Origin: Bacillus sp. FJAT-45350
GTDB taxonomy: Bacteria; Bacillota; Bacilli; Bacillales; NISU01
Length of the DNA: 64,000 nucleotides
Assembly (NCBI RefSeq): GCF_002335805.1
Contig: NZ_NISU01000001.1
Coordinates: 318,079 to 382,078, forward strand
Reading direction: 5' to 3'
The notes beneath the pieces are model-generated. The model was not told where the DNA came from and made no database searches. It saw nothing but the letters and a program-made list of their open reading frames with translations. A program made the position numbers and the translations under genes. This document shows, one piece after another, positions 24,371-32,780 of this stretch. Position 1 is the first letter of the stretch. Each line of letters starts with the position of its first letter.

Positions 24371-25461
24371 TTAAGCCATCAGATGGAAAAATTGGAACAA
24401 GAGAATTGATTGCTATTCTATTATTGATCATTGGAATAAAAGCGACAGATATCACACCGACTATCTTAATTGCTGAAGGGAAAAATGCAGCATGGTTAAT
24501 TCCTTTAGTCTCAGCTTTATTTGGGATGTTACCGTTTCTTTTAATGTTTTTTCTTTTTCGAAGATATGAGGGTAGAGGGCTTATTGACTGTGTCTATCTT
24601 TTAACTGGAAATATAGTAGGTCGGTTTATCACCTTTTTATTACTAGTTATTTCCTTTAGTTCTCTAGTCCTCTATAGTCGAAGTACAATTGATGTGGCAA
24701 CAACTATCTTTTATCCGACAACCCCAATTGAAGCAATCTATATCTTTTTAATTATCGGAAGCTTATTTGTTGCAAAAAGAGGATTAGAAGCGATAGGTAG
24801 AACAGCTTGGCTTGTGGTTCCTTGGGTGAAACTTACAATGCTGTTTCTATTTCTTATGTTACTAACATCAATGGATATAGAGAACTTGTTTCCTTTGTTT
24901 GGTCCTGGTGGAAAGGAACTAGTAGTTAGTGGTTTTACTAATCAAGGAATGTATATTGAATTATTTCTTTTACTCGTGTTATTCGCTTATGTTAGGTCAG
25001 GGAGAGAAGGAAGAATAGCATATATAATTGCTAGTGTGTTCGTCGTGGTTGAGCTGTCATTTTCTTTAGCTGCTTACGTGATGATTTTGGATTTTCCTTC
25101 TGTCGAATATATTACTTATCCATTTCAACAGGTGACGAGAATGGTTAAAATAACTGGTGTATTTTCAAACTTTGAAGGATTCTTTGTCGGCTTTTGGGTA
25201 ATATCATCCGTAGTTCGTTTTGCCATGTTATTATATATTACAACTTACATTTTTGGACAACTTATACAGATAAATGAGTTTGAACCATTGCTCATTTCTT
25301 TTGCAGGGCTGACGGTCATGTTAGGCTTATTGCCTGAAAATCCTATCAAAACTACGGCGTATATAGAAAATTATCTTTTCATAGGTAGTTCATTTATTTT
25401 CTTTCTTCTTCCCATTCTGTTATTTGTTCTTTCTTGGAGGAAGGAGAGGATGTCAGCATGA
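24367..25461 (+). CDS. Spore germination receptor B subunit (GerB, APC-type permease fold)
   Basis: 364 residues, ten hydrophobic helices. The N-terminal sequence KIGTRELIAILLLIIGIKAT is typical of endospore germination permeases, which have the amino acid-polyamine transporter fold and carry the germinant-binding site. ATG overlaps the stop of the A gene by four bases, and its own stop overlaps the C gene start, so translation is coupled. The germinant cannot be predicted from the sequence. Confidence 0.95.
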   Translation: MIKPSDGKIGTRELIAILLLIIGIKATDITPTILIAEGKNAAWLIPLVSALFGMLPFLLMFFLFRRYEGRGLIDCVYLLTGNIVGRFITFLLLVISFSSLVLYSRSTIDVATTIFYPTTPIEAIYIFLIIGSLFVAKRGLEAIGRTAWLVVPWVKLTMLFLFLMLLTSMDIENLFPLFGPGGKELVVSGFTNQGMYIELFLLLVLFAYVRSGREGRIAYIIASVFVVVELSFSLAAYVMILDFPSVEYITYPFQQVTRMVKITGVFSNFEGFFVGFWVISSVVRFAMLLYITTYIFGQLIQINEFEPLLISFAGLTVMLGLLPENPIKTTAYIENYLFIGSSFIFFLLPILLFVLSWRKERMSA

Positions 25462-26675
25462 AAAAAGTGATTATACTCGTTATCGCTTTATTACTTTCAG
25501 GATGTTGGGACCGCGCTGAATTAGAAGAGCTTGCCTACGTCATTGCTGTTGGAATTGATATGGGAGATCATGATGAATTAATCGTTACGTATCAATTAGC
25601 TAGACCTGGTGCAACAGCTGAAGGAGGAAATGAGGATGAGTTTTCAGACATTGTTTCCGTTGCAGCACCAGACTTGTTATCAGCAAGAGATCTAGCTGTT
25701 GCTTTTGTCACGAGAGATATTATTTTTACCCATTCGAAAGCATTAATTATTAGTGAAGAGGTAGCTAGAGCAAATAAAATGATGCCTTATTTAAGTGCAA
25801 CTGTACGTGATAGACAATTAAGAAGAAGAATGAATGTCATTATTTCAAAGGAAAAAGCAGAGCATTTTTTACAGGAAAATAAGCCTACATTAGAAATTCA
25901 GCCTCATCGATATTATGATGAATTAGCTGAAAGATGGGAAGATACTGGATTTATTCCAGATTCTACACTACATCAATTATTGAGTCGTACCGAGGAAAAT
26001 GCAGGATTATTTTTGGCTTCATATGGTTCTGTGGACAACTCTACTAATAAAAAGGAGGGAGAAGAAGACAAATACTTTCCAGGCGAAATAAAAAAGTCAG
26101 GTGGGAATCCTACTCAAACGATTGGTTCAGCTGTTATTAAACAGGGTGAAATGATAGGGGCATTAAATGGTGAAGAAACAAGATTTTCACTCCTTCTTAG
26201 GCCCAAAATTGAAGTAAAGCAGATGATTATTACTTTTTCTGATCCAATTGAAAGTGAAAAACATATTACTGCAAGATTGCTTAATGAACAAAGAACAGAA
26301 GTGAAAGTGGATGTAAAGGGTGACAAGCCAGTAGTGAATGTGATGCTGCCGGTTCAGTTAGATATAATCGGTATTCCAAGTCATATCAATTACGTAGAAG
26401 ATATGGAGAAGCAGCAAATTCTTAAGGAACATATTGAAGCCGAAATAAAAGAAAAAACACTGAATTTAATAAAGAAAACACAAGAGGAATTTCGTGGGGA
26501 ACCATTTTTATGGTCTTCCATTGTGAAAAGAAATTTTCTTACATTACAAGAGTATGAAAGCTTTGATTGGATGGCGTCATACCCAAAGGCTAAAATTAAC
26601 GTTGAGGTAGATGTTGAATTAAAGCAATTTGGTAAGCATCTTAATCAAATGGATATAAGAAAGTTTAAGGACTGA
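25458..26675 (+). CDS. Spore germination receptor C subunit (GerC lipoprotein)
   Basis: ATG 25458 (GGAAGGAGAGGATGTCAGC upstream); 405 residues. Lipoprotein signal MKKVIILVIALLLSGCWDRA, with the lipobox Cys at about residue 16 followed by the WDRAELEELA motif diagnostic of GerC. Three alpha/beta domains follow, ending in MASYPKAKINVEVDVELKQF. The protein is anchored to the outer face of the spore inner membrane. The family's role in the receptor is established. The operon order A-B-C is standard. Confidence 0.95.
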   Translation: MKKVIILVIALLLSGCWDRAELEELAYVIAVGIDMGDHDELIVTYQLARPGATAEGGNEDEFSDIVSVAAPDLLSARDLAVAFVTRDIIFTHSKALIISEEVARANKMMPYLSATVRDRQLRRRMNVIISKEKAEHFLQENKPTLEIQPHRYYDELAERWEDTGFIPDSTLHQLLSRTEENAGLFLASYGSVDNSTNKKEGEEDKYFPGEIKKSGGNPTQTIGSAVIKQGEMIGALNGEETRFSLLLRPKIEVKQMIITFSDPIESEKHITARLLNEQRTEVKVDVKGDKPVVNVMLPVQLDIIGIPSHINYVEDMEKQQILKEHIEAEIKEKTLNLIKKTQEEFRGEPFLWSSIVKRNFLTLQEYESFDWMASYPKAKINVEVDVELKQFGKHLNQMDIRKFKD

Positions 26676-26679
26676 TGAA

Positions 26680-26838
26680 GTGGATATTGTGATGTTGTTG
26701 ATTGGAGCATATCTTTGTTATTATACCTTCACCTATGCCTATATTCTTTGGAAGGATAAGAAACAAATAGGGGCAATTATTGTTGGAGGAATGGCTATGA
26801 TTTTACTCATACTGCCAATTTGGACTATTTTGAACTAA
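26680..26838 (+). CDS. Small membrane protein at the end of the ger operon (52 aa, possible D subunit)
   Basis: GTG 26680 is four bases after the gerC stop, with AAGG about 9 nt upstream; ATG 26692 is an alternative. The protein is VDIVMLLIGAYLCYYTFTYA followed by YILWKDKKQ and a second hydrophobic helix IGAIIVGGMAMILLILPIW, so two transmembrane segments. Several Bacillus ger operons end in a small two-helix D gene that modulates germination (published for gerK and gerU clusters, from memory). Size, topology and position fit, but sequence relationship is not proven. Confidence 0.7.
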   Translation: MDIVMLLIGAYLCYYTFTYAYILWKDKKQIGAIIVGGMAMILLILPIWTILN

Positions 26839-26937
26839 CTTTTAAGATGAATAATTTATTGTTAGTAGGGTACATATGTAATAAAGAGTTGTTAGGTTGC
26901 AGGAAAAAGCATCGTTGCCAAGGGAGAGTGATGAACG

Positions 26938-27549
26938 GTGAAACAGAAGACGACTTTATTAACAATTATTGTCTTGGGTCTATTGCTAACTGGGTGTAGT
27001 CATCATGGGGCTCATTTTTTGCATAACAAAACATTTGCTAGTAGTACATTACAATCTTCGATAAATCACAATCTACCAGTCAAGCATATGGAAACGAATA
27101 CTAAGCTTGGGAGTTATACAACAGAAAAACCAAAACATGAGGAAAAGGAAAGTGTCATTGATTTTAGTTGGATAGAAAAAGGGTTCAAGGGACAATTAGT
27201 CGATACTGATCTTCCGGTAGGTACTTCTAAAGAAGAATTACTTGCACAAAAAGGAGAACCTCTTGATACTGGATGGTACGAGGGTGGCCTCTTTTATCAA
27301 TATGAAGAAGAAACATATTTTATTCATCCAGATAGAGAAGTTGTTGTGGCGATTGCTAAACCAATTTCAAAGCTTGAGCTTAATGTACAAGATGTAAAAA
27401 AAGCATTAGGAAATCCAGACATTGATGAACTAAATGAAATGGAAGGGTTATGGATGATTGAATATAAAATTGGTAACTATCGATTAATGTTTGAAGCGGA
27501 AGAACAAGATGGAGCGGTTATCTACGTTTGGTTATTTGAACAAATATAA
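26938..27549 (+). CDS. YjgB-like DUF4309 lipoprotein
   Basis: GTG 26938; 203 residues. The lipoprotein signal KQKTTLLTIIVLGLLLTGCS ends in a lipobox Cys at about residue 20. The C-terminal half (PVGTSKEELLAQKGEPLDTG, then WYEGGLFYQYEEETYF and an RLMFEAE stretch) has the repeated G-x-P / Y-F pattern of DUF4309 proteins such as B. subtilis YjgB. Exported, membrane-anchored; function unknown. It may be read from its own promoter, as the 100-bp gap after the ger operon is AT-rich; a strong terminator follows. Confidence 0.72.
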   Translation: MKQKTTLLTIIVLGLLLTGCSHHGAHFLHNKTFASSTLQSSINHNLPVKHMETNTKLGSYTTEKPKHEEKESVIDFSWIEKGFKGQLVDTDLPVGTSKEELLAQKGEPLDTGWYEGGLFYQYEEETYFIHPDREVVVAIAKPISKLELNVQDVKKALGNPDIDELNEMEGLWMIEYKIGNYRLMFEAEEQDGAVIYVWLFEQI

Positions 27550-27550
27550 A

Positions 27551-27599
27551 AAGAAGGAGTAGTAGGGACGATATCTGAGCCCTATACTCCTTCTTTTTA
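27551..27599. terminator. Terminator between the lipoprotein and thi genes
   Basis: AAGAAGGAGT..AGGG pairs with CCCTATACTCCTTCTT and is followed by TTTTAC; it works both ways for the convergent genes. Confidence 0.88.
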
Positions 27600-27614
27600 C
27601 TGTATGATAAAAGT

Positions 27615-28676
27615 TTAGTTTTCTAAGTTAATGAAAATATCTCCAGCATTCAGTTCTTCAGTTACTAATCCTTCTTCTACAAGCCACTGAATTACCTCTT
27701 CCCAAGATTCCTCAAATTGGCTACCAAATGCTTCTGTTTCAGTTTCCATCTTAGATAGAAGGATCTCTAAGCTTTGTTCTTCAACTTCACGAATAAGCGG
27801 GAAGTTTGCTTGGTCTTGGTTAGCAAATAAAATGTCTAGTGCTTCACTTGGGTTGTTTTTCATTAATTCATAACCTCTTGTAGCAGCACGCCAGAATGCT
27901 TTAATATCTTCTTCTCTTTCAGCTAACGTGTCTTCATTTGTAACGATTACTAATTCGTAAAAAGCAGGGACACCATAGTCAACAGGGTTAAAATAACGAA
28001 CGTCATGTCCTTGGTGTTGTAATACTGGAAATTCATGATTAATATAAGTTCCAATGACAGCATCAACACGCTCAGAGACGATTGATGAACCTAATTCAAA
28101 GCCAACATCAATCATATTCACTTTAGAGAAATCTCCACCGTCTGCTTCAATCATTGTCTTTAGTAACGGTTCATTAACAGGAATCCCAGGATATCCGACA
28201 TCTTTTCCTTCTAAGTCACTTGGAGATTGAATCTCACTGTCTTCCATTATCATCATATGATTCAATGGTGAGCGAACAATTGCAGCAACAGATACAACTG
28301 GAATGTCCATAGCTCTTGCTGAAATAACATCTGGCTGATATGTAATACCTAAATCGATTGATCCTGTTGCAGCTAAATTAATTGGGTCAGTTGGATTAGC
28401 AGGGAAGATGATACTCACATCTAAACCTTCTTCTTCAAAATAGCCTTCCTCAATCGCAGCGTATAAATAAGAGTGAACAGCATTTGGATACCAATCTAGC
28501 ATTATATCGATTGTCGTTAAATCTGGTTCTCCAGTTGTAGCATCCGTTTCCTCGGTAATTTCTTCCTCGCCACCAGTAGCATCACTTTCTTCTAAAGGTT
28601 CATCTGTTCCACCGCCACAAGCTACTAAGCTAAGTGCAGTAGCAATTGATAAAAGATACATTGAAAATCTCTTCAT
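27615..28676 (-). CDS. thiY: ABC transporter substrate-binding lipoprotein, thiamine-precursor type (ThiY-like)
   Basis: 353 residues. Lipoprotein signal KRFSMYLLSIATALSLVACG with the lipobox Cys at residue 20, then an acidic linker, then an NMT1/THI5-like periplasmic-binding fold (TIDIMLDWYPNAVHSYLYA and YFEEEGLDVSI are hallmarks). ThiY binds the pyrimidine precursor N-formyl-4-amino-5-aminomethyl-2-methylpyrimidine in Bacillus (family knowledge). The TPP riboswitch upstream of this operon strongly supports thiamine relevance. The ATG overlaps the stop of the permease gene by 4 bp. Confidence 0.9.
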   Translation of the reverse strand: MKRFSMYLLSIATALSLVACGGGTDEPLEESDATGGEEEITEETDATTGEPDLTTIDIMLDWYPNAVHSYLYAAIEEGYFEEEGLDVSIIFPANPTDPINLAATGSIDLGITYQPDVISARAMDIPVVSVAAIVRSPLNHMMIMEDSEIQSPSDLEGKDVGYPGIPVNEPLLKTMIEADGGDFSKVNMIDVGFELGSSIVSERVDAVIGTYINHEFPVLQHQGHDVRYFNPVDYGVPAFYELVIVTNEDTLAEREEDIKAFWRAATRGYELMKNNPSEALDILFANQDQANFPLIREVEEQSLEILLSKMETETEAFGSQFEESWEEVIQWLVEEGLVTEELNAGDIFINLEN

Positions 28677-29425
28677 TTGTTATTCCTCCATTTTAATGTA
28701 ATTTGTTCTATTATTTTTACAATTAGGAACAGTAGAATTCCTAAAATAGATAACCATACGATAGGGGCAAAGACGCCTGCCCCGTCAAATTGAGTCATCA
28801 TGCGACGACTAAAGTAACCTAGACCAGCGTTAGCACCTAACCATTCTCCTATGGCTGCACCAATAACACTTAAGGTTACGGCAACTTTGAGTCCGGAGAA
28901 GAAATAAGGAAGTGCAGATGGTACTTGGACTTTAAAGAATACGTCCCTTTTGTTAGCACCCATTGTTTTTACTAAGTCAATTAATTGTTTATTTGTTGAA
29001 CGAAGACCATCAAAGGTACTGACAGTAATCGGGAAAAATGTAATTAATATAGTTACTACTACTTTGCTCCAAATGGAATAGCCAAACCAAAGAACAAAGA
29101 TAGGTGCAAGTGCAATGATTGGTATCGTTTGAGAAGCAACGACTAATGGAAAAAATGTTTTTTCAGCAATGACGCTCATATTCATCCAAATAGCTAAAGA
29201 CACACCAAAGATGATTGAGATTGCTAAACCAATTAATACAATCTGTAATGTCGCCGGAAAGTGAACAAACAACAGAATATTGTTTAGCTCTATCATCTTA
29301 AAAAAAATGTCGGTAGGGGCGGGGAGAATAAACTTCTTATCATAACTTTGTGCACTAATCTCCCAGATGAACATTAGAAGCGCGACAAGAATAACTGAAC
29401 TAAAATAATATTTTAATGATTTCAT
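28673..29425 (-). CDS. thiX: ABC transporter permease (ThiX-like)
   Basis: 250 residues with six hydrophobic helices. The inner-membrane component signature in GANKRDVFFKVQVPSALPYF (EAA loop) is that of nitrate/taurine/thiamine-precursor permeases (BPD_transp_1). It lies between the ATPase and binding-protein genes with 4-bp overlaps on both sides, so translation is coupled. Assigned ThiX by context with ThiY and the riboswitch. Confidence 0.9.
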   Translation of the reverse strand: MKSLKYYFSSVILVALLMFIWEISAQSYDKKFILPAPTDIFFKMIELNNILLFVHFPATLQIVLIGLAISIIFGVSLAIWMNMSVIAEKTFFPLVVASQTIPIIALAPIFVLWFGYSIWSKVVVTILITFFPITVSTFDGLRSTNKQLIDLVKTMGANKRDVFFKVQVPSALPYFFSGLKVAVTLSVIGAAIGEWLGANAGLGYFSRRMMTQFDGAGVFAPIVWLSILGILLFLIVKIIEQITLKWRNNK

Positions 29426-30189
29426 AGCTTCACCTGTTTACGTAGCTTAGTAAGTAATTCCTGTTTTAGCTTAATCATTTCGGGCTTGATTAGGTCATCC
29501 ACTTTTCGTGGACGGGAAAGAGGCACATGTAACTCTTCATAGTGTGAGAGCGGCTTATCGGAAAAAAGTAAAATACGATCTGATAAAAACAACGCCTCAT
29601 CTATATCGTGTGTTATGAATAAGACAGATTTTTGATGCTGTTCCCATTGCTCTAGGAGCCATTCTTGCATTGCTAGTCTTGTCATAGCATCTAATGCGCT
29701 AAAAGGTTCATCCAGTAGAAGCATGTCATTTCCACTAAGCATAGCTCTAAGAAATGACACGCGTTGCCTCATTCCACCTGATAATTGATGTGGGAAATCA
29801 TTTTCATGGCCAGCAAGCCCAAATTCTTTTAAAGTAGTTAATACTCTTTGTTTAGCTTTCTTTTTTGAAACACCTTGTATTTCTAATGGAAGCATTGCAT
29901 TTTCTGTTACAGTACGCCATTCAAGTAGCATATCTTGCTGAGGCATATAGCCGACCTTGCCACAACGGTTGTTTTCTGGATTTCCATTTAAATTTATTTC
30001 CCCAAGTAGTGGTTGTTCTAATCCAGTAATTAATCGGAATATTGTACTTTTTCCAGAACCACTGGGGCCTAATAATGTAACGAACTCTCCTTGTTCAACC
30101 TTAAATGAAAGGTTTGAAAGTATGTTCAATTGGTCTGTTTTACTATAAGCAAAGGATACATCCTTAAAGGAAAGGACGTCGTTCTTCAT
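29422..30189 (-). CDS. thiZ: ABC transporter ATP-binding protein (ThiZ-like)
   Basis: 255 residues from ATG 30189 (AAAGTGAG upstream). A longer reading to 30234 would start inside the terminator hairpin of the riboswitch and is rejected. Walker A is GPSGSGKST (41-49), the signature LSGGMRQR, Walker B MLLLDEP followed by FSALD, and the H-loop FITHDIDEAL. First gene of the operon and directly behind the TPP riboswitch, so expression should fall when thiamine pyrophosphate is plentiful. Confidence 0.92.
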   Translation of the reverse strand: MKNDVLSFKDVSFAYSKTDQLNILSNLSFKVEQGEFVTLLGPSGSGKSTIFRLITGLEQPLLGEINLNGNPENNRCGKVGYMPQQDMLLEWRTVTENAMLPLEIQGVSKKKAKQRVLTTLKEFGLAGHENDFPHQLSGGMRQRVSFLRAMLSGNDMLLLDEPFSALDAMTRLAMQEWLLEQWEQHQKSVLFITHDIDEALFLSDRILLFSDKPLSHYEELHVPLSRPRKVDDLIKPEMIKLKQELLTKLRKQVKL

Positions 30190-30207
30190 ATTAATCGACT
30201 CACTTTC

Positions 30208-30245
30208 GATAAAATAAAGAGCCACTTCAGTCATGAAGTGGCTCT
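30208..30245 (-). terminator. Expression-platform terminator of the TPP riboswitch
   Basis: A perfect 12-bp stem (30218-30229 with 30234-30245, core GAGCCACTTCA), loop of 4, followed on the minus strand by TTATTTTAT. It stands between the aptamer and thiZ. Confidence 0.9.
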
Positions 30246-30297
30246 AGGTATATGAGTAATATCATTTTTAAATCAAATTAAAAAGCTCATATGTATC

Positions 30298-30385
30298 CCA
30301 TCCACTTCCCTACGCTAGTTTTAACTAGATCAGGTGTAAGGGTTAAGGCTAAAACCTCTCTCAGCATATCAGCACCCCTAGCGGA
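30298..30385 (-). promoter_or_regulatory. TPP riboswitch (THI box)
   Basis: The minus strand reads AGGGGTGCTGATATGCTGAG, AGAGG, a variable arm, ACCCTTACACCTGATCTAG, then GCGTAGGGAAGTGG. These are the invariant THI-box segments (GGGGTGC, CTGAGA, ACCCTT, ACCTGATC, GCGTAGGGAA). It would make expression of the ThiXYZ importer responsive to thiamine pyrophosphate through the downstream terminator. Confidence 0.95.
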
Positions 30386-30562
30386 AACTATTTTATTATT
30401 TTTACTATAACTATATAGAAAACTAACATAAATAGACTATAAAAACAATATAAAACTTCTGGTGGAATTTGCTGAATGTTCAATGAATAATATAACTGTT
30501 TTATTATATGAAATACCAATTGAGTTGTCTTATAACAACATTTTTTAGAAAAAAATAATATT
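30386..30562. other. AT-rich intergenic stretch
   Basis: Part of the 580-bp gap between the thi riboswitch and aceA. It should contain the minus-strand promoter for the riboswitch transcript. No gene or structured feature is visible. Confidence 0.6.
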
Positions 30563-30576
30563 TGCAAGCGCTTACT
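30563..30576 (+). promoter_or_regulatory. Probable cre site (CcpA operator)
   Basis: TGCAAGCGCTTACT matches the catabolite-responsive element consensus (TGWAARCGYTWNCW) at most positions. It sits about 400 bp upstream of isocitrate lyase, a gene whose repression by preferred carbon sources would be expected. Confidence 0.6.
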
Positions 30577-30846
30577 AAATAGCCGTAACTACTGTTACAT
30601 AAGGGTTTAAATTAACAGAAAATTAAGACTTATTTAAAATAGGCCAAAATATGAAAAAAGTGGTTGTAATTTATTTTTCTCTGTTATATCATAAGGACAT
30701 AAGATAACAACCTGTAGTAATACAGAAGAGAGAATACAAGAAACTGACAATTAATACTATGTTTCTACTATTCTCGTACGACGCAATTACTCATTGTTAG
30801 ACTTATAACTTTCTCATTTGGCAAAAAAACCTAACTTTCTCAAACA

Positions 30847-30886
30847 GGTGACGGCTCAATGTAAGCTACTCCTTACAGTCGTCACC
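30847..30886. repeat. Compound palindrome in the aceA leader
   Basis: GGTGACG (30847-30853) pairs with CGTCACC (30880-30886), and inside it TGTAAG (30860-30865) pairs with CTTACA (30872-30877) around ctactc. No T-run follows, so it is not a terminator. The unpaired gctcaa resembles the internal-loop sequence of the dispersed repeats. Could be an operator or leader structure. Confidence 0.55.
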
Positions 30887-30966
30887 AGACAAAACGGCAG
30901 CAAAGATTTTTTTCATAAAATTTCAACTTTTACTTATTTATTAAACAATTAAGGGAGATGGAGACT

Positions 30967-32259
30967 ATGACAAAAGTAAACATTCAAGAAGCAGCTAAAA
31001 AATTGCAGGAACAATGGGACAACGACCCACGTTGGGCAGGAGTAACACGTCCATACTCAGCAGAGGAAGTAGTTCGTCTTCAAGGTTCTGTAGTTATTGA
31101 ACATACATTAGCACGTCGCGGTTCTGAAAAGCTTTGGAATCTTATTAATGAAGAGCCATTCGTTAACGCTCTAGGAGCATTAACTGGAGGTCAAGCGGTA
31201 CAACAAGCTAAAGCTGGTCTTAAAGCAGTTTACCTTAGTGGGTGGCAAGTAGCAGCAGATGCTAACTTAGCTGGACAAATGTATCCAGACCAATCTTTAT
31301 ATCCGGCTAACTCTGTACCACAAGTTGTAAAACGTATTAACAACTCTTTATCTCGTGCAGACCAAATTCAACATATGGAAGGCGAAGGTGACGTAGATTA
31401 CTTCCTACCAATCGTTGCAGATGCTGAGGCAGGTTTCGGTGGCCAGTTAAACGTATTTGAATTAATGAAAGGTATGATTGAATCTGGTGCTGCTGGTGTT
31501 CACTTCGAAGACCAATTAGCTTCTGAGAAAAAATGTGGTCACTTAGGTGGTAAAGTACTTATCCCAACTCAAAATGCAATCCGTAACTTAATTAGTGCTC
31601 GTCTAGCAGCGGACGTTTCTGGAGTTCCTACAGTAATCGTTGCTCGTACTGATGCTGATGCAGCGGATTTAATTACAAGTGATATTGATGATAACGATAA
31701 GCCGTTCATCAAACAAGGTGAAAGAACTGCTGAAGGTTTCTACCGCACTAATTGTGGTATCGACCAAGCAATCTCTCGTGGTCTTGCTTATGCTCCATAT
31801 GCAGACCTTATCTGGTGCGAAACTTCAAAACCAAGCCTGGAAGAAGCGAAGCAATTTGCTGATGCTATCCATGCTAAATTCCCTGGAAAAATGCTTGCAT
31901 ACAACTGCTCGCCATCATTCAACTGGGAAGCTAACCTTGACAAAGCAACAATCGAAGAATACCAAAGAGAACTTGGAAAAATGGGTTACAAATTCCAATT
32001 CGTTACACTTGCAGGATTCCATGCACTTAACTACAGCATGTTTGAACTTGCTCGTGGATACAAAACTCGTGGAATGGGTGCATACTCTGAGCTTCAACAA
32101 GCTGAATTTGCTGCTGAAGAGTTTGGTTACACTGCAACTCGTCACCAACGTGAAGTTGGAACTGGTTACTTCGATGAAGTGGCACAAACTATTACAGGTG
32201 GGACTTCTTCAACAACTGCTCTTAAAGGGTCTACTGAAGAAGCACAATTCCAAAAATAA
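30967..32259 (+). CDS. aceA: Isocitrate lyase
   Basis: 430 residues starting at ATG 30967, nine bases after AAGGGAG (ATG 30958 abuts the RBS). Catalytic loop KKCGH at 188-192, substrate residues in the AEAGFGG segment (153-159) and the C-terminal [12 protein letters not shown]. It splits isocitrate to glyoxylate and succinate, the first step of the glyoxylate shunt that allows growth on acetate or fatty acids. Malate synthase is not in the window. The third positions of its codons are markedly C-richer (GGT/CGT/CTT with AAC, TTC) than those of neighbours, as in highly expressed genes. Confidence 0.97.
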   Translation: MTKVNIQEAAKKLQEQWDNDPRWAGVTRPYSAEEVVRLQGSVVIEHTLARRGSEKLWNLINEEPFVNALGALTGGQAVQQAKAGLKAVYLSGWQVAADANLAGQMYPDQSLYPANSVPQVVKRINNSLSRADQIQHMEGEGDVDYFLPIVADAEAGFGGQLNVFELMKGMIESGAAGVHFEDQLASEKKCGHLGGKVLIPTQNAIRNLISARLAADVSGVPTVIVARTDADAADLITSDIDDNDKPFIKQGERTAEGFYRTNCGIDQAISRGLAYAPYADLIWCETSKPSLEEAKQFADAIHAKFPGKMLAYNCSPSFNWEANLDKATIEEYQRELGKMGYKFQFVTLAGFHALNYSMFELARGYKTRGMGAYSELQQAEFAAEEFGYTATRHQREVGTGYFDEVAQTITGGTSSTTALKGSTEEAQFQK

Positions 32260-32272
32260 TAATCTTCATATG

Positions 32273-32302
32273 AAACTCCGTCCATTGGGCGGAGTTTTTA
32301 AG
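32273..32302 (+). terminator. Terminator of aceA
   Basis: AACTCCG (32274-32280) pairs with CGGAGTT (32290-32296), inner CC/GG, then TTTTAAG. Confidence 0.85.
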
Positions 32303-32307
32303 CGCTT

Positions 32308-32456
32308 ACCAGGAAATTAAAAAATACTTAAGCAGTGGATAAGTGAAAGCTTATCCAAAGAAGGGCAATGGCTCCTTGGACTACGCGTATAGCGCCAAGA
32401 AACCCACTTGTCACTATACTTTTAAACAGGTAGTGGCTCCGCACATTTCTTTAAAC
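32308..32456 (+). repeat. Structured intergenic repeat, copy R5 (type 1, right end replaced)
   Basis: From CCAGGAAATTAAAAAATACT to TTTCTTTAAAC. Arms: GCAATG 32365-32370 with CATTTC 32444-32449 (one mismatch); gctccttg and gctccgca unpaired; GACTAC 32379-32384 with GTAGTG 32430-32435 (5 of 6). The type-1 terminal hairpin is missing and the sequence switches at about 32457 to a type-2 copy. Confidence 0.82.
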
Positions 32457-32630
32457 AAGGCTGTTACAAAAGGTCTGCTTTTGACCTTTTGTCCCAGCCT
32501 CCGAAGCAATGAGCGAAGTCGCCACATCTTTTACAAGGATTGAAAGGAGTGGTATTTTCTTTCAAGGCGCGTAGCGGACGGAGCCATTGCACCCTTTATT
32601 TAAGACTTGTGCCTCAACCTCTTTTGTTCT
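32457..32630 (+). repeat. Structured intergenic repeat, copy R6 (type 2, inverted relative to R1)
   Basis: Reads AGGCTGTTACAAAAGGTC with GACCTTTTGTCCCAGCCT as terminator-like hairpin (about 32458-32500). Arms: GCAATG 32506-32511 with CATTGC 32585-32590; agcgaagt and gacggagc unpaired; CGCCAC 32520-32525 with GTAGCG 32571-32576 (one mismatch); inner TTGAAAG with CTTTCAA. The reverse complement aligns along its whole length with 3083-3257. Confidence 0.82.
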
Positions 32631-32707
32631 GCGCTAAAAATTGATACAAAAGATATAATGATCATTTCAGTAAAATTCTTTGCCTTTGGATGTAAATAAA
32701 TATAAAT

Positions 32708-32736
32708 AGCACTGAGTAAAATGCTATCTCAGTGCT
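32708..32736 (-). terminator. Terminator of the RraA-like gene
   Basis: AGCACTGAG (32708-32716) pairs perfectly with CTCAGTGCT (32728-32736); the minus strand continues ATTTATATTT. Confidence 0.82.
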
Positions 32737-32780
32737 GTCTTAAATATAATTCTATAAAAAAATAGTGGGAAGCCATAACC

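Noticed and set aside
30189-30234. Longer N-terminus for the ThiZ-like ATPase
   Set aside because: The extra 15 codons lie within the riboswitch terminator hairpin, and ATG 30189 has its own RBS.
32296-32309. A cre-like sequence TTAAGCGCTTACCA after aceA
   Set aside because: It lies in the terminator tail and at the start of a repeat copy, with no gene downstream to control; the resemblance is probably chance.
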